From Microtetraspora sp. NBRC 13810 (GTDB taxonomy: Bacteria; Actinomycetota; Actinomycetes; Streptosporangiales; Streptosporangiaceae): 64,000 bases of DNA. Below, in pieces: positions 1-9,094 of the stretch. The stretch covers positions 620,001 through 684,000 of the forward strand of contig NZ_BSRQ01000002.1 of NCBI RefSeq assembly GCF_030268685.1, in the 5' to 3' direction. A program made the translations under genes and the position numbers. The notes below the pieces were generated by a model, which was given only the letters and a program-made list of their open reading frames with translations, had not been told where the DNA came from and made no database searches. Positions within the stretch are counted from its first letter, which is position 1; every line of letters starts with the position of its first letter.

Positions 1-838
1 GGACGGTGAGGTCGATGTCGTGGTACCGGTCGGCCAGCCCGAGCCCGCGCACGGAGAGCACCGGTGCGGTGTCCGCGCCGCCGGTCTTGCGGGCCCTCGC
101 CTGAAAGGCGGCGGTGGCCTCGCCGGTCATCGCGGCCACCAGCTCGTCCTGCGGCAGGTCGGCGACCGTGCTGGTCACGACGTGCCGGGCGTCACGGAAG
201 ACCGTGACGCTCTGGCAGATCTCGTAGACCTCGTCGAGATGGTGGGAGATGAACATCATGGTGACGCCCTGCTCGCGCAGGGCGCGCATGCGGTCGAACA
301 GCCGCTCGATGGCCGGGCCGTCGAGCTGGGCGGTGGGCTCGTCCAGGATGATGAACCGCGCCCCGAAGGACAGCGCCCTGGCGATCTCGACGAGCTGGCG
401 CTGTTCCACGCCGAGGTCGCCGGCGAGCGCCTCGGCGTCCACCGCGACGCCGTACTGCTCCAGGAGCTGCCTCGCCCGGGCCCGGAGGGCGCCCCAGCGG
501 ATGGGGCCGCCCTCTGACTGCCGGTTGAGGAAGAGGTTCTCCGCGACGGTGAGCGTCGGGATGATCGTGGACTTCTGGTAGACGCACGCGACCCGCCGCC
601 GCCAGGCGTCGCGATCCGGCAGCGGCGGGGCGGGCTCGCCGCCGAAGAGCACCTCTCCCTCGTCGGGTCGTTGCAACCCGGTCAGGATCGATACCAACGT
701 CGACTTGCCTGCGCCGTTCCTGCCGACCAGCGCGTGGGTCTCCCCCTCGGCGATGGCGATGCCGGCCGAGTTGAGCGCGATCGTCGGGCCGAAACGCTTG
801 GTGACGCTCCTGGCCTCGACAGCGGTCCGAGTGCTCAT
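1..838 (-). CDS. Sugar ABC transporter ATP-binding protein, C-terminus beyond window
   Basis: This is the ATPase of a ribose/fucose-type (CUT2) sugar importer; it would energise the uptake system fed by the adjacent binding lipoprotein. The visible 279 codons contain a Walker A motif GRNGAGKST near residue 40. They also contain the RbsA-type signature region LGVEQRQLVEIARAL and Walker B FIILDEPTAQLD. CUT2 ATPases are about 500 residues with two tandem nucleotide-binding domains, so the second domain and presumably the permease lie off the left edge. The ATG overlaps the stop of the binding-protein gene by 4 bp (ATGA), which implies translational coupling in the fucose operon. Confidence 0.9.
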   Translation of the reverse strand, partial: MSTRTAVEARSVTKRFGPTIALNSAGIAIAEGETHALVGRNGAGKSTLVSILTGLQRPDEGEVLFGGEPAPPLPDRDAWRRRVACVYQKSTIIPTLTVAENLFLNRQSEGGPIRWGALRARARQLLEQYGVAVDAEALAGDLGVEQRQLVEIARALSFGARFIILDEPTAQLDGPAIERLFDRMRALREQGVTMMFISHHLDEVYEICQSVTVFRDARHVVTSTVADLPQDELVAAMTGEATAAFQARARKTGGADTAPVLSVRGLGLADRYHDIDLTV

Positions 839-1875
839 TTGACCTGGTTACCCCAGAGGTTGGGATCGTCCACGTTCTCCTTGGTGACCAGCGGAGCGGG
901 GAGCTGGTCCTCCAGACCGTTGGGGAGCTGGATGATCGTGCTGTCGTGGTCGGTCGGGCCGGGCTGGAAGGTCTTGCCCTCCACGGCGGCCTTGGCGTAG
1001 AAGAGCGCCCACTTCGCGTAGAGGTCGGCGGGCTGGGAGACGGTCGCGTCGATCTCGCCGTTGCGGATCGCCTCGAACTCCTGCGGGATGCCGTCGTTGG
1101 ACACCACGAACACGTGCTTCGGGTCCTCCGGCTTGACCAGCAGACCCTTGGCCTTGAGCACCTGGAGGGTCGGCGCCAGGTGGACGCCGCCCGCGTGCAT
1201 GTAGATGCCCTTGATGTCGGGGTGCTGCTCAAGGCGCGTCTGGAGCATGGAGGCGGCCTTGGTGCCCTCCCACTCCGTCGGCTCCTCGAAGATCTGGATG
1301 TCGGGGAACTTCGTCGACATGCACTCGCGGAACGCCTCGGCCCGGTCCCGCCCGTTGATCGAGGACAGCGCGCCCATGAGCTCGACGACCTTGCCCTTGC
1401 CGCCCAGCTTCTCGCCGAGGAACTCGCAGGCCTTGGTGCCGTACGCCTTGTTGTCGGCGCGGACCACCATGTACACCTTGCCCTTGTCCGGGCGGGTGTC
1501 CACGGTCACCACCGGGATCTTCTTGTTCTCCAGCTGCTGGAGCGTGGAGGCGATCGCGCCGGTGTCCTGCGGGGCCATGACGATCGCCTTGGCGCCCTGG
1601 CTGGTGAGGGCCTGGGTGTTGGCGACCAGCTTGGCCACGTCGTTCTGGGAGTTGGTCGGCGGCATCAGGTCGACCCCGAGCTCCGTGGCCATCTGGGGGA
1701 CGTACTTGTTGTAGGAGTTCCAGAAGTCGGAGTCGGCGCGCGGGAAGTCGATGCCGACCTTCCCGCCCGCGGCTCCGGACGCCCCGGGGGTCGTGGTGGC
1801 ACTGTCGTTCGTGGTGCCGCATGCAACCAATGCCAGGGCGAGCGCGGCCACGGCCGCTGCTGGTCCGATCTTCAT
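835..1875 (-). CDS. Sugar-binding lipoprotein of CUT2 ABC transporter
   Basis: A 346-residue RbsB-like periplasmic-binding-fold protein that captures a sugar outside the membrane for the downstream ATPase. The N-terminus is a lipoprotein signal with lipobox LVAC and Cys19 as the acylated residue, followed by a Ser/Thr/Gly-rich linker. The body shows the usual family features, including a VDTRPDKGK stretch and a VSNDGIPQEFEAIRNGEIDATV segment in the C-lobe. A GAGG Shine-Dalgarno lies just upstream of the ATG. Its place between L-fuconate catabolic genes and the transporter ATPase suggests that L-fucose or a fucosylated sugar is the ligand; that specificity is inferred from context only. Confidence 0.88.
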   Translation of the reverse strand: MKIGPAAAVAALALALVACGTTNDSATTTPGASGAAGGKVGIDFPRADSDFWNSYNKYVPQMATELGVDLMPPTNSQNDVAKLVANTQALTSQGAKAIVMAPQDTGAIASTLQQLENKKIPVVTVDTRPDKGKVYMVVRADNKAYGTKACEFLGEKLGGKGKVVELMGALSSINGRDRAEAFRECMSTKFPDIQIFEEPTEWEGTKAASMLQTRLEQHPDIKGIYMHAGGVHLAPTLQVLKAKGLLVKPEDPKHVFVVSNDGIPQEFEAIRNGEIDATVSQPADLYAKWALFYAKAAVEGKTFQPGPTDHDSTIIQLPNGLEDQLPAPLVTKENVDDPNLWGNQVK

Positions 1876-1947
1876 CTTTCGCCTCGATTCAACATATTTC
1901 AGGGGGGTGATGACGGCCAGGCGGCCGCCCAGGCCGAAGATCGCCGG

Positions 1948-2694
1948 TCAGGACGTCGGGCGCAACCGCAGCCCCTGCATGCCGCCGTCCACCGCGAGCG
2001 AGGTGCCCGTGGTGGCGGAGGCGAGCGGGCTCGCGAGGTAGGCGATGGCAGCGGCCACCTCGTCGGCCGAGACCAGGCGGCCCATCGGCTGGCGCGCGTT
2101 CAGCGCGGCGCGTTCCGCCGAAGGGTCGGTCGCGGCGTCGAGCAGTCGCCCGATCCACGGGGTGTCCGCGGTGCCCGGGTTCACGCAGTTGACCCGGATG
2201 CCCTCACGGACGTGGTCGGCGGCCATCGCGAGGGTGAGCGACAGCACCGCGCCCTTGGTCGCGCTGTAGAGCGCCCGGTCGGGCAGGCCGGCGGTGGCCG
2301 CGATCGAACAGGTGTTGACGATCACGGCATGCTGGGAGGAGCGCAGGTACGGCAGGGCGGCCCTGGCCACCCGGACCATGCCGACGACGTTGACGTCGAA
2401 GACCCGGTGCCACTCCTCGTCGGAGTTGGCCTCCACCGTGCCGGCCGCGCCGATGCCGGCGTTGTTGACCACGATGTCGATGCCCCCCAGGCGCTCGGCG
2501 GCCTCGGCCACCGCCCGTCGTACCGAGGCGTCGTCGGTCACGTCGGCCTGCACGCCCACGAAGGGCTCCCCCGGCGGCTTCAGGTCGAGGCAGGCGACGT
2601 GGGCGCCGCGGTCGGCGAGCACCGTCGCCGCGGCCAGCCCGATGCCGGAGCCCCCACCGGTGACGAGGGCTTTGAGTCCGGTGAACTCGCTCAT
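1948..2694 (-). CDS. SDR oxidoreductase, probable 2-keto-3-deoxy-L-fuconate dehydrogenase
   Basis: A 248-residue classical short-chain dehydrogenase. The NAD(P)-binding TGGGSGIG motif is at residues 12-19, NNAG follows near residue 82, and the catalytic YSATK motif lies near residue 150. The ATG overlaps the stop of the fuconate dehydratase gene by 4 bp, so the two are coupled. In the non-phosphorylated L-fucose pathway an SDR oxidises 2-keto-3-deoxy-L-fuconate, the product of the dehydratase, and that is the likely role here. SDR substrate specificity cannot be read from motifs. Upstream in-frame codons antisense to the dehydratase are excluded from this call. Confidence 0.8.
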   Translation of the reverse strand: MSEFTGLKALVTGGGSGIGLAAATVLADRGAHVACLDLKPPGEPFVGVQADVTDDASVRRAVAEAAERLGGIDIVVNNAGIGAAGTVEANSDEEWHRVFDVNVVGMVRVARAALPYLRSSQHAVIVNTCSIAATAGLPDRALYSATKGAVLSLTLAMAADHVREGIRVNCVNPGTADTPWIGRLLDAATDPSAERAALNARQPMGRLVSADEVAAAIAYLASPLASATTGTSLAVDGGMQGLRLRPTS

Positions 2695-4013
2695 TCGCTC
2701 CTCCAGGCGGGTCCGTCGGGGAAGGTGTACTCGGCGATCGACTCCGGGCGCATGGCGGCGCCGAAGCCGGGGGCGAGCGGCGCGACGTAGGCGCCGTTCT
2801 TGATCTCCACGGGGTCGGCGAAGTGCTCGTGGAGGTGGTCGACGTACTCGATCACGCGATTGTCCATCGAGCCGCTCACCGCGACGAAGTCGAACATGGA
2901 CAGATGCTGCACCAGCTCGCACAGCCCCACGCCGCCGGCGTGCGGGCAGACCGGCACGCCGAACTTCGCGGCGAGCAGCAGGATCGCGATGTTCTCGTTG
3001 ACGCCGCCGACCCGGGCCGCGTCGATCTGCAGGTAGCTGAGCGAACCGGCCTGGAGCATCTGCTTGAAGATCATGCGGTTCTGCACGTGCTCACCGGTGG
3101 CGACCTTGATCGGCGCGATCGCGCTGGCGATGGCGGCGTGGCCGAGCACGTCGTCCGGGCTGGTCGGCTCCTCGACCCACCACGGGTCGAACTCGGCCAG
3201 CGCGTTGACCCAGGCGATGGCGGTGTCGACGTCCCACCGCTGGTTGGCGTCGATCGCGATCGGGAAGCCGGGGCCGCACTCCTCGCGGGCGATCCGCATC
3301 CTGCGGATGTCGTCGTCGAGGTCGGCGCCGACCTTCAGCTTGATCTGGGTGAAACCGTCGGCGATGGCCTCGGCGCACAGGCGGCGCAGCTTCTCGTCGC
3401 CGTAGCCGAGCCAGCCGGGCGAGGTCGTGTAGGCCGGGTAGCCGTGCTGCTTGAGGTGCTCGATCCGCTCCCGGCGGCCCGGCTCGGCCCTGCGCAGGAT
3501 GGCCAGGGCGTCCTCGGGGGTGATCGCGTCCGACAGGTAGCGGAAGTCGACCAGGCCGACGATCTCCTCCGGCGTCATCTCGGCCAGCAGCAGCCACACC
3601 GGCTTGCCGGCACGCCGGGCCTTGAGGTCCCACAGGGCGTTGACCACGGCGGAGATCGCCATGTGCATGACGCCCTTCTCCGGGCCGAGCCAGCGCAGCT
3701 GCGAGTCGTACACGAGTTCCTTGTACCGCGCGCCCAGGTCCTCCGCGTCGCGGCCGATGATGTAGGGCTCCAGGGCCCGGATGGCGGCGGTCTGCACGTC
3801 GTTGCCACGCCCGATGGTGAAGGCGAAACCGTGCCCTTCGGCGCCGTCGTCGGTCCGCAGGATCACGTAGGCGGCGGAGTAGTCGGGGTCGGGGTTCATC
3901 GCGTCCGACCCGTCGAGCTCACGTGAGGTGGGGAAGCGGATGTCGTGTGTCTCCATCGCCACGATGCGGTAGGAGCCGCTCTCCTCCGCCTGCCCGTACG
4001 GCTGAGCGCTCAT
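2691..4013 (-). CDS. L-fuconate dehydratase (enolase superfamily)
   Basis: A 440-residue enolase-superfamily enzyme, matching the usual length of L-fuconate dehydratases. It removes water from L-fuconate to give 2-keto-3-deoxy-L-fuconate. Family landmarks in order are the KxK catalytic motif in IKLKVGA, the metal ligands in [19 protein letters not shown] and ATGEHVQNR, and a His in [11 protein letters not shown]. The segment [13 protein letters not shown] resembles the substrate loop of fuconate dehydratases. The ATG at 4013 gives the family-length N-terminus (MSAQPYG). It is the first gene of the minus-strand operon and faces the GH95 fucosidase across a shared promoter region. Confidence 0.88.
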   Translation of the reverse strand: MSAQPYGQAEESGSYRIVAMETHDIRFPTSRELDGSDAMNPDPDYSAAYVILRTDDGAEGHGFAFTIGRGNDVQTAAIRALEPYIIGRDAEDLGARYKELVYDSQLRWLGPEKGVMHMAISAVVNALWDLKARRAGKPVWLLLAEMTPEEIVGLVDFRYLSDAITPEDALAILRRAEPGRRERIEHLKQHGYPAYTTSPGWLGYGDEKLRRLCAEAIADGFTQIKLKVGADLDDDIRRMRIAREECGPGFPIAIDANQRWDVDTAIAWVNALAEFDPWWVEEPTSPDDVLGHAAIASAIAPIKVATGEHVQNRMIFKQMLQAGSLSYLQIDAARVGGVNENIAILLLAAKFGVPVCPHAGGVGLCELVQHLSMFDFVAVSGSMDNRVIEYVDHLHEHFADPVEIKNGAYVAPLAPGFGAAMRPESIAEYTFPDGPAWRSE

Positions 4014-4111
4014 GCGCCTACCACCTCGATGAGGGCAGCGGCGGCCCCCGCCACCGGCCGGGCACTGCCGACCGATCCCACTCGCAACACCTTCACACCG
4101 TATCCTTCGAT

Positions 4112-4240
4112 CAGACATCGGATGTCTTGTCTCGTGATGCTGATCGAGGCTCCTATGGCATGTCAAGACATCCTGGATAGCTACATCCGACCGTTATCTG
4201 GTTTATCACTACTCGGTCAAACATCGGATGAAATGTCTTG
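4112..4240. promoter_or_regulatory. Repeated operator-like palindromes in fucose divergent promoter
   Basis: The 288-bp region between the fuconate dehydratase and the GH95 gene contains related inverted repeats. A near-perfect palindrome AGACATCGGATGTCT lies at 4113-4127. The same core ACATCGGATG recurs at 4221-4230, followed by ATGTCTTG. A partial copy GTCAAGACATCC lies at 4162-4173. Such repeats between two divergent genes of one pathway suggest binding sites for a pathway-specific repressor, not identified in this window, that would control both the intracellular operon and the secreted fucosidase. Confidence 0.6.
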
Positions 4241-4301
4241 TTACAGATGGGTTTCGGTGATATCCCCTTGAGCTGAACGACTGACGTGATCGGAGCTTTC
4301 G

Positions 4302-7300
4302 ATGCAGTCACCCCCCAGACTCCGGGCGAGCGCAGTGGCCATGGCGGCCGCTTGCCTGCTGATCGGCTTACCGCTTCAGGCGACGGCTCAGGCCGCGCCG
4401 ACCACCGTGGCGAGCGCCACGGATAGACCCGATGACTTGACCCTCTGGTACGACAAACCCGCCACCGACTGGGAAACCCAGGCCCTGCCGATCGGCAACG
4501 GCGCCCTCGGCGCCATGGTCTTCGGCGGAGTCGGCAGCGAGCAGATCCAGTTCAACGAGAAGACGTTGTGGACCGGCGGCCCCGGCGCGCGCAACTACAA
4601 CTTCGGCAACTGGACCGCCCCCCGGCCCGGCGCGATCGCCGACGTGCAGGCGCAGATCGACCGCGACGGCCGGATGACCCCCAACTCCGTGGCCGCGAAG
4701 CTCGGCCAGCCGAAGTCCGGCTTCGGCGCCTACCAGACCTTCGGCGACCTGTGGCTGGACACCGGCCACACCGACGCCACGAACTACCGCAGGGAGCTGA
4801 GCCTGCGCGACGCGGTGGCCCGCGTCGGCTACACCGCCGGCGGCGTCGGCTACACCCGCGAGTACTTCGCCAGCTACCCGGGCAACGTCATCGTCGGCCG
4901 CATCGCGGGCGACCAGAAGGGCAAGGTCTCCTTCTCCCTGCGCACGTCGTCGCCGCGCAACGACAAGCAGGTCACCGTCTCCGGCGGGCGTCTCACGATC
5001 AAGGGCACGCTGGCCGACAACGGGATGAAGTTCGAGGCCCAGGTCCAGGTGCTGACCGAGGGCGGCAGCCGTACCGACGGGGCCGACCGGATCACCGTGA
5101 GCGAGGCGGACAGCGCGGTCTTCGTGCTGTCGGCGGGCACCGACTACGCCGACACCTATCCGGCCTACCGCGGGACCGACCCGCACGCCGCGGTGACCGC
5201 CGCGGTGGACAAGGCCGCGGCGCAGGGCTACGACCGGGTCAAGAAGGCCCACCAGGCCGACTACAAGAAGCTGTTCGACCGGGTCAGGCTGGACCTCGGC
5301 GGCTCCACCCCGGCGATCCCGACCGACCGGCTGCGCGCGGCGTACACCGGCGGCTCCTCGGCCGACGACCGGGCGCTGGAGGCGATGTTCTTCGCCTACG
5401 GCCGCTACCTGCTGATCGCCTCCTCAAGGGACGGCTCGCTGCCGGCCAACCTGCAGGGCGTGTGGAACAACTCCACCAACCCGCCGTGGTCGGCCGACTA
5501 CCACGTCAACATCAACCTGCAGATGAACTACTGGCTCGCCGAGCAGACCAACCTCGCCGAGACCACCGGGGCCTACGACGACTACGTGAAGTCGATGGTC
5601 CCCGCCGGTCAGAAGACCGCGCAGGACATGTTCGGGTCGCGCGGCTGGGTGGTGATGAACGAGACGAACCCGTTCGGCTTCACCGGCGTGCACGACTACG
5701 CGTCGTCGTTCTGGTTCCCCGAGGCCGGGGCCTGGCTGACCCAGCAGATGTACGACCACTACCGGTTCGGGCTGGACACGAAGTACCTGCGGGAGACCGC
5801 CTACCCGGTGATGAAGGGCGCGGCGGAGTTCTGGCTGGACAACCTCTACGCCGACCCGCGTGACGGCAAGCTGGTCGTCTCCCCCAGCTACTCACCGGAG
5901 CAGGGCGACTTCTCCGCGGGCGCCTCGATGTCCCAGCAGATCGTCTGGGACCTGTTCAGCAACGTGCTGGAGGCGGGCAAGGTCCTCAAGATCGACGACT
6001 CCTTCCAGGCCGAGGTGCGGGCCGCGCTCGCCAAGCTCGACCCGGGCATCAGGATCGGCTCGTGGGGCCAGCTCCAGGAGTGGAAGACCGACTGGGACGA
6101 CCCGAACAACGAGCACCGGCACGTGTCCCACCTGTTCGCCCTGCACCCCGGCCGGCAGATCACCCCGGACAGCCCGGAGGGCCAGGCGGCCAAGGTCTCG
6201 CTGACCGCGCGCGGCGACGGCGGCACCGGCTGGAGCAAGGCATGGAAGATCAACTTCTGGGCGCGGCTGCTGGACGGCGACCACGCGCACAAGATGCTGA
6301 GCGAGCAGCTCAAGTCCTCCACCCTGGAGAACCTCTGGGACACCCACCCGCCGTTCCAGATCGACGGCAACTTCGGCGCCACCTCCGGCATGTCCGAGAT
6401 GCTGGTGCAGAGCCAGAACGACGAGATCCACGTGCTGCCCGCGCTCCCCTCGGCGTGGCGCGAGGGCTCGGTCACCGGCCTGCGGGCCCGCGGTGACGTG
6501 ACCATGGACGCGTCCTGGCAGGACGGCGCGGCCAAGGAGGTCACGCTGCACATCAGCAGGACGGGGCAGATCAAGGTCCGCTCCGACTTCGTCAAGGGCC
6601 GCTACCGGGTCTACGACGAGCAGGGCCACGAGGTCGGCCCGCACCGTTCCGGCGACACGCTGAGCTGGAACGCCAGGGCGGGCAAGTCCTACACGATCAA
6701 GAACGAGATCGCGGTCACCGTCACCCCGGCCGCCGAGGCCGCGCCCGACTCGACCTTCCCGGTCGAGGTGACCGTCTCGGCGCTCGGCCGGCGCGCCGTG
6801 CCCGCGGGCAGGGTCACGCTCGGCCTGCCGCAGGGCTGGACCGCCGAGCCCGCCACGGTGAAGCTGCCCGCCGTGCCCGCCGGCAGGACCCGGACCGCGA
6901 CGTTCAGCGTCTCGGCCCCGCCGACCGACGGCACCCGCAGCGCGACGATCTCCGCCGAAGTCCGCGCCGACTCCTGGAGCGCGGCCGACTCCGCGGTGGT
7001 GTACCTGCCGCCGTGCGCCGTACCGCCCGCGGACAAGCCGGTGGTGGCCTGGGACCCGGCCGGGGGCGGCACCGTCGCCGACGCCTCGGGCAACGGCAGG
7101 AACGCCACCGTCTCCGGCGCCGCCGCCTACGACGCCACGGCGCCGACCGGCAGCGGCCTGGTCCTGGACGGCTCGAACTACCTCACCTCCGGGGACACGA
7201 AGCTCGGCTATCTCCAGGAGGCGACGTTCGCCGCCGAGGTGAAGGTGGCGGGGAGCGGCTACCGGCGGCTCTTCGACAGCCAGCCCTCGGGCAACCCGGG

Positions 7301-7643
7301 CAACGACGGGATCATCCTGGACCTGACCCCGGACAACCGGCTCAGGTTCATCGGCTCCGGTCAGAACATCACCACCAACGCGACCGTGCCGACCGGCCGC
7401 TATGTCGACCTGGTGGTCACGATGGACCGGACCGGCGCGGTGAACGTCTACGTGGACGGCGCCCGCGCCGGCGGCGGCACGGTGCCGACCGACGGCATCA
7501 CCGGCTGCACCGCCAGGCCGCTCCGGTTCGCCGCCGACCAGGGCGGCGGCCAGCGCCTCTCCGGCGCGGTGGACCGCATGGCCGTCCTGCCGACGGCCCT
7601 GCCCGCCGCCGAGGTCGGCACCTGGCGCGACATCGCGTTCTGA
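4302..7643 (+). CDS. Secreted GH95 alpha-L-fucosidase with NEW3 and LamG-like domains
   Basis: A 1,113-residue secreted glycosidase with a Sec signal of about 32 residues ending near QATAQAA. The GH95 domain begins with LTLWYDKPATDWETQALP and runs to about residue 800. Likely catalytic elements of the family are N403 and N405 in VNINLQMNYW, E533 in SYSPEQ and D688 in FQIDGNFG. A NEW3-type beta domain (about 805-900) and a LamG/concanavalin-like domain (about 910-1110) follow, probably for carbohydrate binding. GH95 enzymes hydrolyse terminal alpha-1,2-linked L-fucose. The neighbouring dehydratase, dehydrogenase and ABC genes fit import and oxidation of the released fucose. Confidence 0.93.
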   Translation: MQSPPRLRASAVAMAAACLLIGLPLQATAQAAPTTVASATDRPDDLTLWYDKPATDWETQALPIGNGALGAMVFGGVGSEQIQFNEKTLWTGGPGARNYNFGNWTAPRPGAIADVQAQIDRDGRMTPNSVAAKLGQPKSGFGAYQTFGDLWLDTGHTDATNYRRELSLRDAVARVGYTAGGVGYTREYFASYPGNVIVGRIAGDQKGKVSFSLRTSSPRNDKQVTVSGGRLTIKGTLADNGMKFEAQVQVLTEGGSRTDGADRITVSEADSAVFVLSAGTDYADTYPAYRGTDPHAAVTAAVDKAAAQGYDRVKKAHQADYKKLFDRVRLDLGGSTPAIPTDRLRAAYTGGSSADDRALEAMFFAYGRYLLIASSRDGSLPANLQGVWNNSTNPPWSADYHVNINLQMNYWLAEQTNLAETTGAYDDYVKSMVPAGQKTAQDMFGSRGWVVMNETNPFGFTGVHDYASSFWFPEAGAWLTQQMYDHYRFGLDTKYLRETAYPVMKGAAEFWLDNLYADPRDGKLVVSPSYSPEQGDFSAGASMSQQIVWDLFSNVLEAGKVLKIDDSFQAEVRAALAKLDPGIRIGSWGQLQEWKTDWDDPNNEHRHVSHLFALHPGRQITPDSPEGQAAKVSLTARGDGGTGWSKAWKINFWARLLDGDHAHKMLSEQLKSSTLENLWDTHPPFQIDGNFGATSGMSEMLVQSQNDEIHVLPALPSAWREGSVTGLRARGDVTMDASWQDGAAKEVTLHISRTGQIKVRSDFVKGRYRVYDEQGHEVGPHRSGDTLSWNARAGKSYTIKNEIAVTVTPAAEAAPDSTFPVEVTVSALGRRAVPAGRVTLGLPQGWTAEPATVKLPAVPAGRTRTATFSVSAPPTDGTRSATISAEVRADSWSAADSAVVYLPPCAVPPADKPVVAWDPAGGGTVADASGNGRNATVSGAAAYDATAPTGSGLVLDGSNYLTSGDTKLGYLQEATFAAEVKVAGSGYRRLFDSQPSGNPGNDGIILDLTPDNRLRFIGSGQNITTNATVPTGRYVDLVVTMDRTGAVNVYVDGARAGGGTVPTDGITGCTARPLRFAADQGGGQRLSGAVDRMAVLPTALPAAEVGTWRDIAF

Positions 7644-7698
7644 CCCGCCGCACGCCGCGGGCGGCACCCTCCCCCGAAGCCCGCGACCGTACGGCACC

Positions 7699-7728
7699 GG
7701 CCGCCCGCCCCGCACGGGGCGGGCGGCC
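7699..7728 (+). terminator. Strong GC hairpin after GH95 gene
   Basis: A perfect 13-bp stem (GGCCGCCCGCCCC with its complement) and a 4-nt GCAC loop lie 56 bp downstream of the fucosidase stop. There is no U-tract, which is common for terminators in high-GC actinomycetes. Confidence 0.75.
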
Positions 7729-7800
7729 TCCGCGTGAAAGGGGACGATACGCCGCGGGTGGTCGTGGGCCGCCCGCGCTTGCCGTACCCTTGACCAGGTA

Positions 7801-7814
7801 TAGAACGCGTTCTA
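7801..7814. promoter_or_regulatory. KstR-like operator upstream of P450
   Basis: The perfect 14-bp palindrome TAGAACGCGTTCTA fits the TnnAACnnGTTnnA pattern known for the TetR-family cholesterol-catabolism regulator KstR. It sits 18 bp upstream of the preferred P450 start, as expected for repression of that gene. No KstR gene is visible in this window, so the identity of the binding protein is inferred. Confidence 0.65.
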
Positions 7815-7832
7815 GTGAACCGGGTGCCGCCG

Positions 7833-9047
7833 ATGAACCCCTCTGACATCGACCTGGTCGACTACGACCACTACGCCCGTGAGGGCGCGCCGCACGACCA
7901 GTTCGCGTGGCTGCGCGCGAACGCGCCGGTGTTCCGGCACAAGGGCGACGAGGAGCTGGACTGGCCCGCCTTCTGGGCGGTCACCAAGCTCGAAGACGTC
8001 GTGACCGTGTCCAGGAACAGCGATCTCTACTCCTCCAGCCGCCGGTTGTCGCTCTTCCCCGAGGTGCCGGAGGAAATGCTGGCCCTGCAGCGGATGATGA
8101 TGCTCAACCAGGACCCGCCGGAGCACACCCGGCGCCGTTCCCTGGTCAACCGGGGCTTCACCCCCCGGGCCATCAACGTCCTCGAACAGCACATCCGCGA
8201 CATCTGCGACCAGTTGTTCGACGAGGCCGAGGAGCGGAGCGAGATCGACTTCGTCCGCGACATCGCCGCCCCGCTGCCGCTCTACGTGATCTGCGAGCTG
8301 CTCGGCGCGCCGGTCGAGGACCGGGACAAGATCTTCAGCTGGTCCAACCAGATGATCGGCGCCGACGACCCCGACTACGCGCCCGCGCCCGACGAGGCCG
8401 GCCAGGCGGCCATGCAGGTCTACGCCTACGCCAACCAGCTCGCCGCCGAGCGCAGGGAGAACCCGCGCGACGACATCGTCACCAAGCTCCTCCAGCCGGG
8501 CGACGGCGGCGAGGTGCTGTCCCAGGACGAGTTCGACCTGTTCGTGCTGCTGCTCGTGGTGGCCGGCAACGAGACCACCCGCAACGCCGCGTCCGGTGGC
8601 ATGCTCGCCCTCTTCGAGCACCCCGAGCAGTGGGACCGGCTGGTCGCCGACCCGTCGCTGGCCCGCACCGCGGCCGACGAGATCGTCCGCTGGGTCTCCC
8701 CGGTCAACCTGTTCCGGCGTACGGCCACGGCCGACACGGTGCTCGGCGACCAGAAGATCGGCGAGGGCGACAAGGTCGTGGTGTTCTACACCTCGGCCAA
8801 CCGGGACGAGTCCGTCTTCGCCGCGCCGACCACCTTCGACATCGGCCGCGACCCGAACCCGCACATCGGCTTCGGCGGCGGCGGCGCGCACTTCTGCCTC
8901 GGCAACCACCTCGCCAAGATGGAGCTGCGCGTCCTGTTCGAGACGCTGGCCCGCCGTTACCCGAAGCTGCACCAGACCGGCGAGGCCCGCCGCCTGCGCT
9001 CGTACTTCATCAACGGCATCAAGGACCTCCCGGTCGCCCTCGGCTGA
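7833..9047 (+). CDS. Cytochrome P450, CYP125/CYP142-like
   Basis: A 404-residue soluble bacterial P450. Visible hallmarks are the I-helix AGNETTRN at residues 244-251, the ExxR pair E283/R286 and the heme loop FGGGGAHFCLG with Cys355 as the iron ligand. The AGNETTRN form and the N-terminal DIDLVDYDHY...FAWLRANAPVF pattern resemble CYP125/CYP142/CYP124 enzymes, which hydroxylate sterol side chains or lipid chain ends. A KstR-like operator lies directly upstream. A GTG at 7815 is an alternative in-frame start but abuts that operator, so the ATG is preferred. The ferredoxin at 26.8 kb, behind a similar operator, is a candidate electron donor. Confidence 0.9.
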   Translation: MNPSDIDLVDYDHYAREGAPHDQFAWLRANAPVFRHKGDEELDWPAFWAVTKLEDVVTVSRNSDLYSSSRRLSLFPEVPEEMLALQRMMMLNQDPPEHTRRRSLVNRGFTPRAINVLEQHIRDICDQLFDEAEERSEIDFVRDIAAPLPLYVICELLGAPVEDRDKIFSWSNQMIGADDPDYAPAPDEAGQAAMQVYAYANQLAAERRENPRDDIVTKLLQPGDGGEVLSQDEFDLFVLLLVVAGNETTRNAASGGMLALFEHPEQWDRLVADPSLARTAADEIVRWVSPVNLFRRTATADTVLGDQKIGEGDKVVVFYTSANRDESVFAAPTTFDIGRDPNPHIGFGGGGAHFCLGNHLAKMELRVLFETLARRYPKLHQTGEARRLRSYFINGIKDLPVALG

Positions 9048-9064
9048 CAGGCCCGCCGACCTCG

Positions 9065-9094
9065 GCCCCGCCGGCGCGTTCTAACCGGCGGGGC
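9065..9094. terminator. Bidirectional hairpin between P450 and HxlR gene
   Basis: A perfect 10-bp stem (GCCCCGCCGG with its complement) and 10-nt loop sit between two convergent genes. The hairpin overlaps the HxlR stop codon and could terminate transcription from both sides. Confidence 0.65.

Noticed and set aside
946-2790. 614-codon plus-strand open frame
   Set aside because: It is antisense to the binding-protein and SDR genes and has no protein-like features.
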